Assembly (NCBI GenBank): GCA_013372975.1
Contig: JABXIS010000019.1
Coordinates: 22,743-86,742, forward strand
Reading direction: 5' to 3'
Length of the DNA: 64,000 bases
From: Alphaproteobacteria bacterium
GTDB taxonomy: Bacteria; Pseudomonadota; Alphaproteobacteria; Sphingomonadales; Kordiimonadaceae
In this document: positions 62,759 through 64,000 of the stretch, one piece after another
How the letters are laid out: the number at the start of each line of letters is the position of its first letter
How positions within the stretch are numbered: position 1 is the stretch's first letter
Made by a program: the position numbers and the translations under genes
Notes under the pieces: model-generated
The model's database searches: none
What the model was told of the DNA's origin: nothing
The model's input: only the letters and a program-made list of their open reading frames with translations

Positions 62759-62763
62759 TCACA
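62754..62763. promoter_or_regulatory. Fourth copy of TGTGATCACA at the speB stop codon
   Basis: The perfect palindrome, extended to TTGTGATCACAA, spans the stop codon of the agmatinase-like gene and the first bases after it. Being downstream of a promoter-proximal copy by about 940 bp it could take part in DNA looping, or be fortuitous. Confidence 0.45.
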
Positions 62764-62780
62764 AGAAATTAGGCTGAATA

Positions 62781-62810
62781 AAAAGGGGCCCAATAGGCCC
62801 CTTTTCTTTT
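62781..62810. terminator. Bidirectional terminator between speB and valS
   Basis: AAAAGGGGCC and GGCCCCTTTT form a perfect 10-bp stem with the loop CAATA, followed by CTTTT on the plus strand and a T-run on the minus strand. It serves both converging genes. Confidence 0.9.
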
Positions 62811-62825
62811 GGTATCGGTTATCGC

Positions 62826-64000
62826 CTAACCGAGGCGTGCCAGCGCGGCTTTCACCTTCTCCATCTGGCCCTCTAGATCAGCAAGCTGTTCCTTGGCTTC
62901 CTCAACCACATGGGCTGGTGCTTTGGCCACAAAGCCCTGGTTATTAAGGCGCCCCTTCAAGGAGCCAGCTTCCTTCGAAAGCTTATCAAGGTTCTTTTCA
63001 AGCCGGGCTTTCTCAGCGTCCAGATCCATCAGGTCGGCAAGCGGCAGGTAAACTGTGGCTTCATCCACCACCAGCTGTGCAGAGCCCTTGCTTTCTGCCG
63101 CATCAACGGCTTCAGCCTTTTCAAGGCGTGCAAGGCGGCACAGCATATCCTGAAAGCTTTCGAGCCGCGCTTTGGTGCTGTCGGACGCGCCAACCACAAG
63201 GGCTGTTGCCTTGGCACCCGCTGGTACATTCATCTCGGACCGCGTGGAGCGAACTTCGGTGATAAACTTAATCGCCCAGTTTACCTCTTCGCCCGCAGCC
63301 TCGTCGGCCTCGGTTACAGTTGGCCAATCTGCGTGGATCAGGTCATAGGCCCGATCATCGCGTGTGGCGTGCCACAGTTCTTCCGTGATAAATGGCATGA
63401 AGGGGTGCAACAGAACCAGAATCTGGTCCAGCACCCAACCCGCAACCTTGCGGGTTTCTTCCTTGGCTGATTCGTCTTCACCCCAGAATACCGGCTTGAT
63501 CAATTCCACATACCAATCGCAGAATGTGCCCCACGTGAAGTGATAAATGGCGTCGGCGCTATCATTGAAGCGGAAGGCCTCAAGCGCTTTGGTGACACCC
63601 TGCGCGGCCTTGGCAACTTCACCGATGATCCACTTATTGACGGCAAGCTTGGCCTCAGGCGCCGCAACGCTATCTGAGCCTGCAATGCCGTTCATTTCAC
63701 AGAAGCGTGCGGCATTCCAAAGCTTGGTGCCAAAGTTGCGATATCCTTCGACCCGCTTCTCGGACATCTTGATGTCGCGGCCCTGCGCTTCCATTGCGAT
63801 CAGAGTGAAACGCAGCGCGTCAGCACCGTATTTCTCAACAAACTCCAGAGGGTCAATCACATTGCCCTTGGATTTGGACATCTTGGCGCCCTTCTCGTCA
63901 CGCACCAAAGCGTGGATATAGACGTCCTTAAAGGGCACCTCACCCATGAAGTGAATACCGGACATCATCATACGGGCAACCCAGAAGAAGATGATATCAA
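62826..64000 (-). CDS. valS: Valyl-tRNA synthetase, C-terminal part (5' end beyond window)
   Basis: The frame is open to the right edge, so only about 391 codons are visible. FFWVARMMMSG and the KMSKS loop KMSKSKGNVIDPLEFV identify the class I valyl enzyme. The anticodon-binding region follows (FNDSADAIYHFTWGTFCDWY) and then the C-terminal coiled coil (LEKNLDKLSKEAGSLKGRL). The HIGH motif and editing domain lie outside the window. Confidence 0.95.
   Translation of the reverse strand, partial: DIIFFWVARMMMSGIHFMGEVPFKDVYIHALVRDEKGAKMSKSKGNVIDPLEFVEKYGADALRFTLIAMEAQGRDIKMSEKRVEGYRNFGTKLWNAARFCEMNGIAGSDSVAAPEAKLAVNKWIIGEVAKAAQGVTKALEAFRFNDSADAIYHFTWGTFCDWYVELIKPVFWGEDESAKEETRKVAGWVLDQILVLLHPFMPFITEELWHATRDDRAYDLIHADWPTVTEADEAAGEEVNWAIKFITEVRSTRSEMNVPAGAKATALVVGASDSTKARLESFQDMLCRLARLEKAEAVDAAESKGSAQLVVDEATVYLPLADLMDLDAEKARLEKNLDKLSKEAGSLKGRLNNQGFVAKAPAHVVEEAKEQLADLEGQMEKVKAALARLG

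Overview
The window reads as a chromosomal segment of an alphaproteobacterium. The signs are the linked housekeeping block nagZ-scpA-scpB-tatABC-serS-surE-nlpD-yajC-secDF, the hom-glpX-recJ operon, a cheD-containing chemotaxis operon and an NhaC/PuuA-type polyamine cluster. Moderate GC, a large TonB receptor and overlapping ATGA/TGATG gene junctions suggest a marine, possibly Kordiimonadales-like organism; that placement is inference. No rRNA, CRISPR array, insertion sequence or phage gene was seen.

1-20.3 kb: a polyamine/GABA catabolic island in two divergent arms around 10.63-10.95 kb. The minus arm runs aldehyde dehydrogenase (GabD type), glutamine-synthetase-like PuuA, FAD oxidase (PuuB type), a TPR-sulfotransferase, a TonB-dependent receptor, an omega-aminotransferase, a small membrane protein and a threonine/serine dehydratase cut by the window edge. 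The plus arm runs a second FAD oxidase, an unrecognised six-helix membrane protein, PuuD-type hydrolase, a second PuuA-like ligase, a second class III aminotransferase, a PuuC-type aldehyde dehydrogenase, a terminator, an NhaC-family antiporter and a GntR/FCD regulator. The inferred route is putrescine to gamma-glutamyl intermediates to GABA to succinate. The perfect 10-bp palindrome TGTGATCACA occurs at both divergent promoters, and again at the promoter and stop codon of the agmatinase-like gene at 61.9 kb. It is therefore the best candidate operator of a polyamine regulon.

20.3-32.8 kb: a VanX-like dipeptidase and a DUF2786-like protein, then a minus-strand chemotaxis operon: soluble MCP, STAS protein, cheY, cheA, cheW, triple-PAS soluble MCP, cheR, cheD, cheB and an MCP-like protein with a CheZ-like DxxxQ motif. 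There is no canonical cheZ or cheC.

33-41 kb: two identical tRNA-Glu(TTC) genes, then aminotransferase-hom-glpX-recJ, two secreted proteins of unknown function, and a short degenerate repeat tract.

40.6-57 kb: yajC-secD-secF with an Mth938-like gene; a DUF815 ATPase; and the long minus-strand block dgt-argS-SPOR-nagZ-(degenerate site-2-protease homologue)-scpA-scpB-tatABC-serS-surE-nlpD.

57-64 kb: PAS protein, ErpA-type Fe-S carrier, xthA, panD, GNAT acetyltransferase, ilvD, agmatinase-like gene and the 3' part of valS.
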